A DNA stretch of 64,000 bases from Lycorma delicatula (Eukaryota > Arthropoda > Insecta > Hemiptera > Fulgoridae), in contig NC_134455.1 in the NCBI RefSeq assembly GCF_047948215.1, forward strand, positions 149,030,575 through 149,094,574. The letters are read 5' to 3'. A program made the translations under genes and the position numbers. The notes under the pieces are model-generated. The model ran no database searches. It had not been told where the DNA came from and worked only from the letters and a program-made list of their open reading frames with translations. Within the stretch, counting starts at the first letter, position 1. The number at the start of each line of letters is the position of its first letter. Positions 11,841 through 23,402 of the stretch are shown here, one piece after another.

Positions 11841-12247
11841 ACATACATTGGCAAAACTTTAATAATGTTGACAATGAGCTAAGAAATGATGACAATGATG
11901 ACGATGAATTTTATTGGCCTCGAGTTACAGACAATTTCTTTTTATTACAAAAAATTTGATTAAAAAAGAAGTAAAATTAAAAGTATTAATAAACTAAAAT
12001 TAACGTAATTTACAAAATTATTTCTAGGAACTTAATAGGTTCACTTTTGCCGACGCAAAAATAAGTTAGCGATTGCGTTTAACATAGTGAACGGATGGAA
12101 GAATAAGGGGTGAAAATGTTTACGGGGTTAGTCGTCTTAGTTATGAATGGTTGACAATTTATCCAACTGCAATATCCACGCGCTATCGTTTGACGACGTC
12201 TGATAAAGTTACGACATAAGATGAATTGCTTCAACCCTCGGCTCAAA

Positions 12248-13024
12248 ATCATCAAGTTCTATCTCTCCCGCTCTTACAATCCCTTACTTTAAGATTTACC
12301 TCTGGACTGACACATATCAGGGCTAAATTACCTCTCGAACGAACAGAACTTTCAATGAACATACATTATTATATTTCAATAGTTTCTCGCACTATTGAAA
12401 TATAATAATGTATTTTTTATCGATGAAAATAATAAAACAGGAAAAAACAGATTAAATTTCTATTGCATAATTCTCCAATGTAATCTTTTATTATTATGAG
12501 AATATTTATCAAAAATAATAAGGCACTAATTGCGATTAATTAGTTTATATTAAATTTGAATGAATTTGTATCGATATAATCACTAAATCCAAATATTTTG
12601 TATGTAATTATGATACCTAAAATATATAATAAACTTGACATTAAAAAAGCCATTTTAACTGCAATAAGTTTGTTTTAACAAAATATTAAGAATGTAATAA
12701 TTGTAATAGAAACATCAATAATCAAAATAAAATTCAAATAATCCTGCGATTTATTTCAAACACGTGTTATTTAACGTATGCAGTTTACAATTTTTTTTAT
12801 CGGTACAATTAATCGGAATCGATTTTTTCTTCTTTTAAGGCTGAGGAAACACTTTATCAACGCTACTAAAAAACACAAAAAACTACAAAAATGCTTTTAT
12901 GTGCAGTCGTGCCTAAATTTGTGTGTGTTGGCGATGGGTGTATTTTAGAATGTAAGTTACAAATTAAAATTTTGAACTTCGGAATGAATTTTAGCAAACA
13001 TACAGTAGTTTAAATTGTTAATAG
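12248..13024 (+). repeat. Direct duplication, copy 2, interrupted by 438 extra bases
   Basis: The copy runs 12248-12429 and resumes at about 12868-13024. The intervening AT-rich block (12430-12867) is absent from copy 1 and shows no terminal repeats, so it may be an insertion here or a deletion in copy 1. This copy also differs by a perfect 22-bp inverted repeat at 12361-12413. Confidence 0.82.
12361..12413. repeat. Perfect 22-bp inverted repeat with 9-nt loop
   Basis: The left arm 12361-12382 (starting ATACATTATTATATTTC) is the exact reverse complement of the right arm 12392-12413 (ending AATATAATAATGTAT). The loop is TTTCTCGCA. Only the right arm exists in the sister copy at 11521-11840; there the left-arm position reads ATATGTATCGAGCATC. 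Confidence 0.95.
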
Positions 13025-13716
13025 TTGCGTTATTTAAATAAAGGTTTACAAGATGTAGAATAAAATATCACAGAATACTTAAAGAGATTATTGACATGAT
13101 CGAAGTGAGCAGCGGTATATTCGTAATGATGTTTACCGAGTACCCGTTGAACATTAGCTAACGGCAAATAAGCTAATATGAAAAGATCATAACGTACCAA
13201 CCCCTTCTATTTTACGATTAACAGGGGGTAAACAATTCCGTTTATTCTCTAGAGATTTGATGACATAGAGGGGAAATAATTCCGAGTTACTTTTCGTCTT
13301 TCTGAATCGAATTAATTATATCTTAAATATTTAAATAACGTTAAACTTTGTAACCGCACACCTATTGACCGCTAATTATATCAAAAATATATATATTTAC
13401 TAGTAAAATACAAGAATGTAAGGTTCACAATACATCAAAATATTGAGTAAACCTAATCAAATTACACATTTTACTTACACCGAACATTATAATAGCAGTA
13501 AGGCTATTGTTGTTGTAACTCTGAAGTAATAAATTGATTTCCTAAGAACGAATATAAGAAGTCCAACCGTATTAATCTATATAAGTATTATCAATGAAAC
13601 AAAAATAATCAATAAAATGGTACCAAATAACTTACATAAAAAGAATATATTACAAAAAATCACATTATATTATAAAGAACTATCATATAAATATATTAAT
13701 AGTAGTTCCGTTACAC
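13025..13716. other. AT-rich non-coding DNA
   Basis: Nothing recognisable beyond a modest GC-richer patch at about 13090-13300. Confidence 0.5.
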
Positions 13717-13790
13717 GAAAAAATCTGATGTGGGCACTTCATGATTTCCTTGTACGTACATTAAATTACAAATTTTTGCCGCACTTCATT
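13717..13790 (+). repeat. Dispersed repeat family RA, copy 2 (5' end only)
   Basis: It begins GAAAAAATCTGATGTGGGC and contains GATTTCCTTGTACGTACATT, matching the 5' ends at 5613 and 53266. Similarity is lost after about 70-80 bases, so the copy is 3'-truncated or interrupted. Confidence 0.65.
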
Positions 13791-14159
13791 TAAAATTATT
13801 TATTTGAAATTGAGATACGATCCTCCAATTCTTTAATAAAGTTGACAGTTACACAATTGCTGAAATATTAGTTCTTATTAATATCAGATATTTATACAAT
13901 TATTAATTCAACATCTTACATGAAATATTAGGATAGAATAAAATTCCCTTTACTACTTGTATTACGATATCAGTATTATTTATATTTTCGTGAGATGCTG
14001 ATTAACAAAAGTTTCAAATTTTTGGTGTGTCGTGTAAATAAAAGTTAATAATTAAACTATCCGTTTAGTGAACTCCTGTATACTGGTTAAAAATATTAAT
14101 TTCGACATTACGGTGTAAAATATTCAGTTTTTATTATTGGATTATATGTTGAATAATCA
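13791..14159. other. AT-rich non-coding DNA
   Basis: No feature recognised. Confidence 0.45.
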
Positions 14160-14735
14160 AAAATGAAAAAGAAACAATCAAACAGGAAAAAGAAAGATAA
14201 CATGAAGAAATATATCTGAAAAAAAGAGGAAGAAAATGTTGCAGACCAAAAGACAATAAACAGCAACAAATTGTTGCAAACAAAGAAAGAATAAAAACAT
14301 TAAAAGAAGATAATAAATATAAATAGGAAACAAATATTAAAACTAAGGAAAGAATAAAAAGATTAGAGAAGATGATAAATATAAAGAGGAATAAAACGTT
14401 AAGACCAAGGAAAGAATAAAAAGATTAAGAGAGGATGTTGAATATAAACAGAGAGAAAATTTTAAAACTAGAGAACGTGTATACAAATTAAGATAAGAAT
14501 TATATCAAACCAAAGAGCGATTAAATGATTGGAAAAAAAACAACTAAATGAAATGATAATCAACTCCGATTTGGGAGAATATTGTCCGACGATATCAGAC
14601 GAGTAATGAACTAAAAGATAAGAAATTTTTTGCAATTTATTAAAGATCGGGCATGTATGCCTCAGTGTATACGTTGTTCTTGTGAGGGTCTATTTTTAGG
14701 TCAGTCTGTAGTTAACTTTAATGTAGATAAAAATA
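14160..14735 (+). pseudogene. Broken fragment resembling the N-terminal region of Helitron-type proteins
   Basis: The purine-rich tract shows a period of about 63 bases (units starting near 14282, 14345, 14407 and 14469). In the best frame each encodes about 21 residues of the type TKERIKRLREDVEYKQREN. Several stops and one-base shifts break it. About 120 bases further, at 14632-14730, a frame reads FIKDRACMPQCIRCSCEGLF followed by LGQSVVNF, a Cys-rich motif. From general knowledge, arthropod Helitron-like proteins often carry Lys/Arg/Glu-rich repeats followed by a CSCEGLFF.KSV motif ahead of the replication domain; that resemblance is the basis of the call. No Rep or helicase region is present, so this is a decayed remnant. 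An unrelated coiled-coil pseudogene is the alternative. Confidence 0.4.
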
Positions 14736-14804
14736 AACAGAAATTAAACTAGAAAATTCAAAAATAATATTATCTAAATTATAATTTTCAATTAATATTA
14801 AATA

Positions 14805-15465
14805 ATCAGATGTTTCACCAAATCTATTACATATACACATATATAAAATGCCTATTAAATTAATATACACGTTTTTAAATGTACATAAGATTTTATTTCA
14901 CTAATAACTTCTGATTTTTTTCACATTTTTTTTTTTTTTTACTGAATTATTATTTAAGGTTTTTTTTCAATGAGACGCTAATAATCCTTAATAAATCAAT
15001 ATATTTAAATTAAAAATAAAAAAAGTTAAAAAACAAAAAAAGGAGATGCCTTCCCCTAAGATCCAGATATTTCATTAATTAAAATTTTATTTGGTTATAA
15101 CTCTGAAACCAATGAAAAAACGTACCACTTATGACACATCGTTGAAAAGCTCTCAGTTAGGGCTTATTACTGCAGCTAAGAAAAAATTCTAAATTCAAAT
15201 TGTAAGGATTTTGGACTCTTTTGGTTCAATCGATTGCAATCAAAAGGAGAGGTGCATAACTAGATGTTAAAACAATCCTAAATCCAAAATTTCAACATCC
15301 TACAATTTTTTTAGTTATGAGAGAGACGTACGTACAGATGTCACAAAACGTAAAGATGTCTAGAAAATGTATTCAGGGATGGTCAAAATGGATATTTCCG
15401 TTGAAATCTGAAAACCGAAATTTTTCACAATACACAACTTCCTTTACTTGGTACAAGGAATTAAG
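14805..15465 (+). repeat. Dispersed repeat family RA, copy 3
   Basis: It shares with copy 1 the blocks CCTATTAAATTA, CTAAGATCCAGATATTT, GGGCTTATTACTGCAG, ATGGATATTTCCGTTGAAAT and the terminal ACTTCCTTTACTTGGTACAA. Compared with copy 1 it lacks about 25 bases around the TGATTCGAACCGATG segment. It follows the Helitron-like fragment after about 70 bases. No coding potential. Confidence 0.8.
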
Positions 15466-17679
15466 AACGTAAAATTTTGCCTTAAGTCAATAATGAAAAA
15501 AAGAAAAAAATCAACATGTTTATACGTCAGTATTTTATGTCTATCTATTTTTTTAAGTTTACTTTATGTCACCTATTTTACGTCAGTTTTTTACTTGTTA
15601 TCACCAGAACTAAAAAGATATAAGATTCAAAGTTATCAAAAATAAACTGGAAAATTGGATTAGAACACTAAATGAAAACAAGGTGTATTTGAAATAGAGA
15701 GAAATTGATGTATTAAGAAAAATGTGAAGAATGAATTGTTTTAGTTATTAATTTTAGTATAAGTAATTTAATATAACACTTTTTATGTACTGGCCAAGTT
15801 TTCCCAAGCTTCGTACTGAGATTTTAGCATATTTGCCGGGTTCAGTGTGTAGTTGTATAATATTTTATGTAATTATGTATTATACCTTAATTCTGTATCC
15901 TGATAATGATCAATAAATAAATAAAAATATATAAAATTGTTTTATATGACAATATATGTAAATAACTTCAACTAATCAAAATTGTGATCATTATTAAACT
16001 GTATTTGGAAATCGCTCGTAACGTTCTGGTGAATAAAATAATATAGTGTTAAAAATATATTCATTATTACTGAATCTTAGCTGTTGCATTACGGCAATAC
16101 ATTATTAAATGCTTCTACAGTATATTATATATTCTATGTTTATACATACATTCTATATTCTATGTTATATACAATTCCCATGTTCGGGTGTAAAGTTGAA
16201 TAATAAATAAATATTTTAGAAATACGCGTAACATCTTTATTTGTATCTAGTATTTGTTTTTTTTTTTTTAGGGTAACGAATTCTGTTCATACAGCTGCAT
16301 AGAAATTTTTATCAACTTTTATGGGTAAGCACAAGCAAATAATGCTTGTATTGCAGTATTGAAAGACCTATGCTGTTCCGGGTCGAGAGTTATCTTAAAG
16401 TTTAAAACGTTCATAATATTTTTCATCATTTGTTACTTTTAATCGTGAAATATAAAAAAGCGTGTGTTTCATTGTCTGTTCAGACAAAGGTTACTGCTCG
16501 TCCTCGAGCTGCTGAGAGCTTTCTCAGTATTTTATTAGTATCGATATGAATTTTTTATACCAAAAATAACACGTAACCTAAGAATCCAAAGGTGCTGTTA
16601 AATTTAAAGTACTGAAAAAGAAGGATATATTTAATTTTCATAAATTGGTCAAACCATTCGGTAACAAACTTTATGGGTGTCGCAATGCGCAATGTTAGCG
16701 CTTTCTTCCCGGTGTTGGAGGTAAATGGTTAGAGATCCAGAAGTGTCTTGATATACGATTCCATCGATGAATATTGTAAAAACTATAGAATTTTCGTTTA
16801 TTCACAGAAATTACTGATTACTTTAAAAAAATGAATGGAAAATAAATTTTAACTGGTAGTTTGTATAAAAACGTATTTTCTACAGTTCCTAAATAACATA
16901 GATATCTTTATACATGTGGCGAAAGTTTAATTATAAGTTACTGGCAATTAATAAATTTTTATTATTGATGTTCGGTTTTAGTTTAGTATGATATTAGTAT
17001 TTATAAGATTTTATGAAAACAAAGATAATTTACTGCAGGCATTTTAATTTATCGTAGACGTTTTTACTACGATTGCGTTATTTATTGTAATTTTAATAAA
17101 CGTAGACATAAAAATTATTTTGCGGAAATAATTTACCTTCAGAAGAACGGTTTGTTAACATGTTAAACACTGCAGTTAATTAGCTTAATACAAGTGAACC
17201 TTGATTCAAAGCGATGTTTTTTGTGGTATTTTACCATTCCAACAGCGTATGATCAGTGTTGTAGCGCGATTGAAGATCATTAATTCTTAATTACCATACG
17301 AATTTGTAAAATACATTCTCCCAATTTCTACAGAAGATTACTCGCCGATTATTTAATTTATATTTTTTTATTTTTATAATTATTATAAAAAAATAAAATG
17401 GAATATTATCACTGTGGCTGATGAATCCAGTTTTGTTGGGAAGTACTTCTAACGTAACGTAGTGTATTATGCAAATTAACAAGCTGACATCAAAGAACGG
17501 TAGCGAAATTGAAACACACTCCCTCCTCATCTATATGTCTATTAGACAGAATGGCTTTGCCCGAAGAAGACTGTTATTTTGATGAATGGAAGCGTGGTAC
17601 GAATGTTGCAGTTATTCCATTTTAATCCACAAAGAAATAATAAAAGTTCGGCTGTGTAGTGACATATTAAAATGAGACC
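15466..17679. other. AT-rich non-coding DNA
   Basis: No supported gene. The small open frame at 15448-15645 starts inside the RA repeat and encodes a low-complexity hydrophobic peptide; I do not call it. Confidence 0.45.
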
Positions 17680-17835
17680 CATGGGGCGTCATTTAGTCGT
17701 GAAAAGGGTGTGAAAGAAATGATGTCACTTTTCTCCCCTCTGGGATAGATGATTTATGTGCGGCTTATCAAGAAAAGGGCGGCAACCCTCTCAACCCTAC
17801 GACCTCGCAAGATTTTCCAAAACGTTTTATTTCAC
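17680..17835. other. GC-richer patch, function unknown
   Basis: It contains TTTTCTCCCCTCTGGGAT, similar to TTTTCTCCCCTCTAGGGT at about 57460 in another GC island. A shared regulatory word or old repeat is possible. The open frame 17756-17953 has no protein resemblance. Confidence 0.25.
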
Positions 17836-18642
17836 CCTCCTTCTTTTCCTTAAATTTTCGTTTTATCTATTGCCGTGCTCATATCTTCTTTACTTCCTCA
17901 ACTCCCTTCTTGTAAACATCCCCGTAATTGTACACCAATTTAATACTTCATAATTTAATTTATCTCCAGATTAAACAAAGAAATCCAAACAAAAATTGAT
18001 TTTTTTTTTTAAGTATTTGACGTAATCTTTTCTTTTAGGCTTTACAATCTTATTAGCTTTATATTTTCTTTTCTGTCTACTTGTTATTAATTATTTCAGA
18101 GAAAAGAAATATGTAAATATTTATTCAATTACTTATACATTGATCATGTGACAACTGAAATGTATTACACCAAAGCAAAAGCTATTAATTATGATTCTTA
18201 CTCCACAGAGTTTTATTTATTTTATTATGTTATTAATTTTATTTTAATAATGTTAATAGTACCGTGTTAGCATGGTGACTTCTAGATCACCTGCGGTCGT
18301 GGTTCGATTTTCAACAAGAGTCTGGCTAAAAATTATCTCTTATCTGCTGAGATATTAGACAAAATTTCGAAATTTATTTTACAATCAATTTACGGTTAAT
18401 AAATATTTAAACTTCAATTAACAAGAGATGCAAAATATTTTAAGCTGAAATAAACCTGATAAGAATAAATCGGATTATAAAACAAATCTTTATTACATCT
18501 AAATCATTTTATCGATCTACGATTAAATTTCTCTTAGGTATTTATTTTAAAAAATCTAACTATCCGTCCATGAGGAATCTATGTATTTTATAATCTAAAA
18601 TGGTATTCTACCGAAGCCGATTAAAACAATTAAATTGCAGAT
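17836..18642. other. AT-rich non-coding DNA with a weak tRNA/SINE-like piece
   Basis: At about 18262-18320 a box-A-like TTAGCATGGTGACTTC is followed about 30 bases later by GTGGTTCGATTTTC, a box-B-like run. No folded tRNA or second copy in the window supports it. Confidence 0.3.
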
Positions 18643-18960
18643 TTAATCAAATTCTAAATTTTTGGAGATAGATAAGATACGCAATTCTACGCACCGAGCC
18701 TTACTTATACAATTTGTATAATATTTAAGTGTGGTCAATACATTTCTATAGGAGGGTATCTTTTGCCCACGGTTCCCGGACGAGGCAAGTTCGAAAGATT
18801 TGCTGCGAACAATGAAGACGTGGTTGCCTCGAGCAGCAAAGCAAACTGCCGCGCTCGAACCTGCCGTCGGGCGAACCACTCGTCACTCGTTTAATAGAGA
18901 GTTTGTTTCGATCTGTTGTGGCAGCATGGGCGGTTTTAGTGTGTTTCTCTTGTTAGACGG
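18643..18960. promoter_or_regulatory. CpG-rich island; candidate promoter or 5' exon
   Basis: About 18765-18960 is markedly GC- and CpG-rich and non-repetitive (AACTGCCGCGCTCGAACC, TGCCGTCGGGCGAACCAC). A minus-strand frame of 78 codons crosses it (18643-18879) and is Ala/Ser/Arg-rich at its start. No family is recognised and no donor site gives a convincing join to the basonuclin exon 8 kb away. A 5' untranslated exon or promoter on the minus strand would fit the layout but is unproved. Confidence 0.3.
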
Positions 18961-21900
18961 GCGCGCCAAGAAATAAATAACGAGAATTGCGAAATGTTAA
19001 TTTAATTCTACAGATCGAAAGAAATGCTACGGAACTCAAAATAACCTAATTATCACAATTGCACTACGAAAAGCCTCAGAAAAATGATGGAATAAATATA
19101 ATAACCTCATTCAACTTTCTTCAGTGACCAAGAATCTTAATTTTATTGCTGCTAGTATTTCTTGTACCGAAGCGGCTTCTCGAAAATGTGTACCCACTTT
19201 TTTTTCATTTAATTAATAAACATATTGCATCAAAACCATTTCTCACGCTCCGGCTAAAATTAGACAAAAAGTAAAGCTGGTAAATTTTTATTCCGTTTTT
19301 ATAATAATTTATTGCATAAAAATTTTTAATTGTGGGCTCAACACGATCTTATGTGATTTGCTTAAATTGAAAGCGTTTAGCACCCAAAAGAAAAAAAAAA
19401 TGGGAATAAAATTTTACACGTTTTATACACGAAAGACTTTCCGAGAATTCAATATTTTAAAAAATATTACCGAGAGTGTTTTGAGAAGTATGCATATTCA
19501 TACAGTAAACTGTTTTTTTTTTCTTACTTCAAAGAGGAAAATAAAGACTCCGCCGTCCAATTCTGAAAAACCCCGATTTTGTTTTCTTTTTTCTATTATT
19601 TCTTTGGTAATATACACTAGTGAAAAGTTTGAAGGATAAAAATTGAAGCAAATGAATTCATGAACTGTCACCAGTACATAACTCCTCTGAAATTTTAATC
19701 GGGTGTTTTGTCTCTGTCTCGATTTTGTAGAAACAGTTTCTTTGCGGTTTAGTAGCTGAGATGTACTTTAGTACCAGCAACCTTCTCTTACATCCAGTAG
19801 ACAAGAATTACAAAAAAATGGTATTAAATATTCGAAAAGGTTTTGTATTTGTAATACAGTCACAGGAATGTATTACAGATTTAAAGAAACCACTTTTTTG
19901 AAATTTTCTTCTAAAATTCCAGGCAAATATCTCTTCTGTATTTCACTATTTATATTTTTACTTATTTTGGTATCAATATTTCCTTTACTTATAGTAATTT
20001 TCAGATGGATTTTAATAAAAACAAAATGGGTATCATTAGTTACAATTTTGTCGAATTGCAGTTAACGAGTGAACGTAGATCAAAGAAGTAGTGTTTTTTC
20101 TTGGTCCTTTTTTCAATCACTTTTGAACATACCTAGTGTTAACATCGTTCCTACAACCTGATGAATACTTGCACGAAGTACGAATTCTAAATAGTCTGGA
20201 AAAGTCTATTTCAGAGAAGTTATTATTTAGAGTTTCGATCATTTTGTAACACCTTTTTACAATTTTTTACAACAGTAAAGCATAACAAAAACTAATAATG
20301 TTACATGTTTTTTTCTGGTTATACATTTTAAATTAATTTTAAATATATAAAATAGTAATAATATACTTAAAAATAAAATTGCAATCGAATTGAACAATTT
20401 TCTAAAGTGGGAACGTTAACCAGTATCCGATAATTTATTAAAAGTAATTAACTTAAAACTCGTTTAATAGTAATTATATATATAGTTGCATTTCTTTATA
20501 TAAATATTTTGTTAAAACTAATCAATAATTTTTAAAATAATATGAAGTTCTTTAAACGCATTTTTAATTTCGGATACATCTCAGTGTAAAACCCAACCGC
20601 AGACAGATGATACTTCATGATGAATATTGCCACTACAGAAGGCAGTCAGTACATACGTAGACAAAGACATACGCACATCCAAGACACGTTATAGCGACCA
20701 TAAATTTTATTACTTTTAAACTGCATTACGAACAACGGTAATAACATTATGAAATGAGTTCCCTGTATTTTATGTTATACAAAATCTTAATATTAATTAA
20801 TGAATAAATTAATGTGGTTTGGTGATTATAGAGTAAATGTGGGTGTCGGTATTTGTATTTGTAAAATTATGCTAATAACAAAAATTTTGTTTGCGTGATA
20901 TGCCTTAGATGTTACTGCTCAGAAGTCTGTGTCTCCTTGACTTCACATTCTAGAATTATCTCTGAATCCTTGGCATAGTTAAAAAATAATGAGTATGCAG
21001 CAGCAGTTACATGGGATTCTCTATTCTTAACATCTATCAAGCATATCTAATTATTTCAGATTTCCTTATATATAAGGAATATATATATATATATAACCTT
21101 ACTATAACAATTATATTAAAATTTAACTTTTAATTGTGTTAAATTATTTTAATTTAATGAACAGACAGATTACAATTTCTCATATTTCATCGTATGACAG
21201 AGGTAAAATTAGTTTACCTGTGTAGATTCTACCTAAAGTAATGAAGTAATTATTTTCAGAACTTTAAGTTAAATAAAACGTTCATGTTTTAGACAGTATT
21301 GTAATAAATAAAATTTAAAATAGAAAATAGTATTTCAGTAAAATGTATATACTAATTAAAATAAAATCAATGTTTCTTATATGAGAAGGTAAATAATTCA
21401 GGCTATTACGTTGAACAAAGTCTTTTATTACAATAAACTTTTAGGAAGTTAACTCTTTAATGTGATTACACGTGAAGTCACGAAGCTATAATTCATATAT
21501 ATTATCTAAAATTCATATCAGAAATCTTTAGAGTATTACTGGAAAAAATTGCAAGAATATATTTGAGATTTTTAAATTTTAACAAAAAAAAAATTTTTGT
21601 CAAACAGATTATAATGCACACAAATGTATTTTAGACTACAAACTTCAGTGTTAAAATAGAGTAGGATTTGCCCTAAATATAATTAATCATCATTAATTTT
21701 ATATTTTTACACGATTTGTGTCTTATAATTAGTACATAAAGAACAAATAAGTGAAATCTATACATATTTACTGCAACTCCAAAATAAAAGTATTATTACC
21801 TAACAATAATCAACAAAATTCTGTGCTGTGCAGGAGTTGCTACTACCTCATCGATCGCATCTACAAGATTGAATGCTCACCAGAAACGGTGAATGTTAGT

Positions 21901-22401
21901 GAATAAAATATCAGAGATAGAAAAAATAAAACTGCTGTTGTTAGATAACAACATTTTGTGGAGTGTTAAATTTTCGTTCCCAGCGGTTATTTTTTTTATA
22001 ACAGTTTAAATTCTGCTTTCCAAAAAAAAAATTCTGAAAAACTGTTTTTTCACCTCAATTCAGAAAAATCGGAAAACGGCAAGTCAAGAGTTTTCTTGCA
22101 CATTTTACATAGAATAGATTGGTGATTCTAACCATTCTGTGTAACAGAATTTTATCTACGAAACCTTCTTTCTTGGTGATATATAAAATGAAAAACTCAT
22201 CCGCCGAAATGTATGGCGCTTATTGTAGTGCTACCATAATACCGTACTCAAAGCAACTTTTTGCGACTATCTACTGTTGCTAAATTTACTTTAAATAAAT
22301 AATTAACAGTAATTAACTAAATTTAGTATTAACATTAATAACTAATATTTAATTATTTAAATCAGATAATTTAAATTGTTTTAATTATTTCAATTTTTTT
22401 C
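18961..22401. other. AT-rich non-coding DNA
   Basis: No supported gene. It contains a perfect palindrome at 21062-21079 next to an (AT)n run. The open frames at 19358 and 19868 encode low-complexity peptides without family resemblance. Confidence 0.45.
21062..21097. repeat. Perfect 18-bp palindrome followed by (AT)n
   Basis: TTCCTTATATATAAGGAA at 21062-21079 is its own reverse complement and runs into an AT dinucleotide tract. Confidence 0.8.
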
Positions 22402-23402
22402 CGAAAACAAGTCGGGAGTTCCTCAGGGCTCTGTCTTGAACCCCGTATTATACTCCATTTTACTGCAGACCTACCTAATACGGACGGGGATACTATTACA
22501 TCCTTTGCAGATAACACAACTATTCTCGTTTTTGCTGCTAGCTCAACTATAGCATCGAAAAGCTTATAATTTGAAATGGATTTAGGTGGTCGAATACATA
22601 AGAATTCGCGATAACCAACAAAATCGAACCAAGTAACATTAACGATGAGAAAAGGTGACTGCTCACGGGTCCTCCTTCATGGTGCAATAATTCCGCAAAC
22701 TGCGAGTGTGAGGTACGTAGGTCTACTAACGACCATTAATTAACGTGGTAACGTGGAAAGTTCATGTAAGAGAGAAGAGAATACAATTTGAGATAAAGCT
22801 CAAGGAAATATTCTGGTTATTGGATAGAAGTTCTCGTTTGTCCTTGTCTAATAAGCTGCTGGTATACTCAACAATTCTAAAATCTATCTTCTTTCTTTTT
22901 CCTGTTTAACCTCCGGTAATTACCGTTCAGATAATACTTCAGAGTATGAATGAGGATGATATGAATGAGTGTTAATTAAATGTAATCTTGTACTGTCTCA
23001 GTTTGACCGTTCCTGAGATGTGTGGTTAATTGAAACCCAAGCGCCAAAGAACACCGGTATTCACGATCTAGTATTCAAATCCGAATATAATCTATCTGGA
23101 CCTATAGGATCGAACTAAGGGGCACCGCGATCAGAAGCAATTTCGACATCTTACAGCGGTTTCAGAATAAGGTAGCAAGGTGTATAACAGAAGGAACTTG
23201 GTTTAAAAGGAAAAATAAGATTCATGATTATTTAGGATTACGGTCCGTGCGGAAGGAGATACAACGTTTCAGTTCAAAATTCGTATAATGGCTTAACTAT
23301 TACACAAATCGCTTGGCAGTAAACCTACTAGACGATGAAGGTGACTTTAGAAGTTTGAACGGACTGCACGTTTTGGACTTAAGTGTCCCTATAATGTCTT
23401 AA
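22402..23402 (+). pseudogene. Jockey-clade non-LTR retrotransposon, 5'-truncated reverse transcriptase remnant
   Basis: The fragment opens at reverse-transcriptase motif B (SGVPQGSVLNPVLYSI, about 22410). A frameshift follows, then motif C as TSFADNTTILVF (about 22495-22530), where the second catalytic Asp of the usual FADD box is Asn. The C-terminal part reads WKVHVREKRIQFEIKLK then LLDRSSRLSLSNKLLVYSTI (about 22748-22880). After an inserted SINE it resumes with WTYRIELRGTA, FDILQRFQNKVARCIT and the terminal NGLHVLDLSVPIMS plus stop (to 23402). This is the standard Jockey ORF2 tail. Motif A, the endonuclease and ORF1 are missing, consistent with 5' truncation at insertion. Multiple stops make it dead. 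The clade call rests on motif order and the HVLDL end. Confidence 0.8.
22890..23088 (-). mobile_element. SINE2 copy a (minus strand), inserted in the Jockey remnant
   Basis: The block is flanked by identical AATCTATCT at 22881-22889 and 23089-23097, a 9-bp target-site duplication. Removing the block and one duplicate joins the Jockey frame (ILKSI to WTYRI). Its A-rich tail reads as TTCTTTCTTTTTCC at the left. Its body (GACCGTTCCTGAGATG, TGGTTAATTGAAACCC, CTAGTATTCAAATCCG) matches 59985-60265. The left 45 bases (GAAGTATTATCTGAACGGTA and GGAGGTTAAAC on the minus strand) match the tail of the SINE1 copies. The promoter part is missing, so the copy is 5'-truncated. Confidence 0.88.

Noticed and set aside
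11521..13024. LTR retrotransposon with direct repeats as LTRs
   Set aside because: The 400-base spacer has no coding sequence, no primer-binding site or polypurine tract was seen, and the repeats lack TG...CA ends.
18262..18320. tRNA or SINE head
   Set aside because: Only loose resemblance to boxes A and B, no cloverleaf and no second copy; kept only as a remark.
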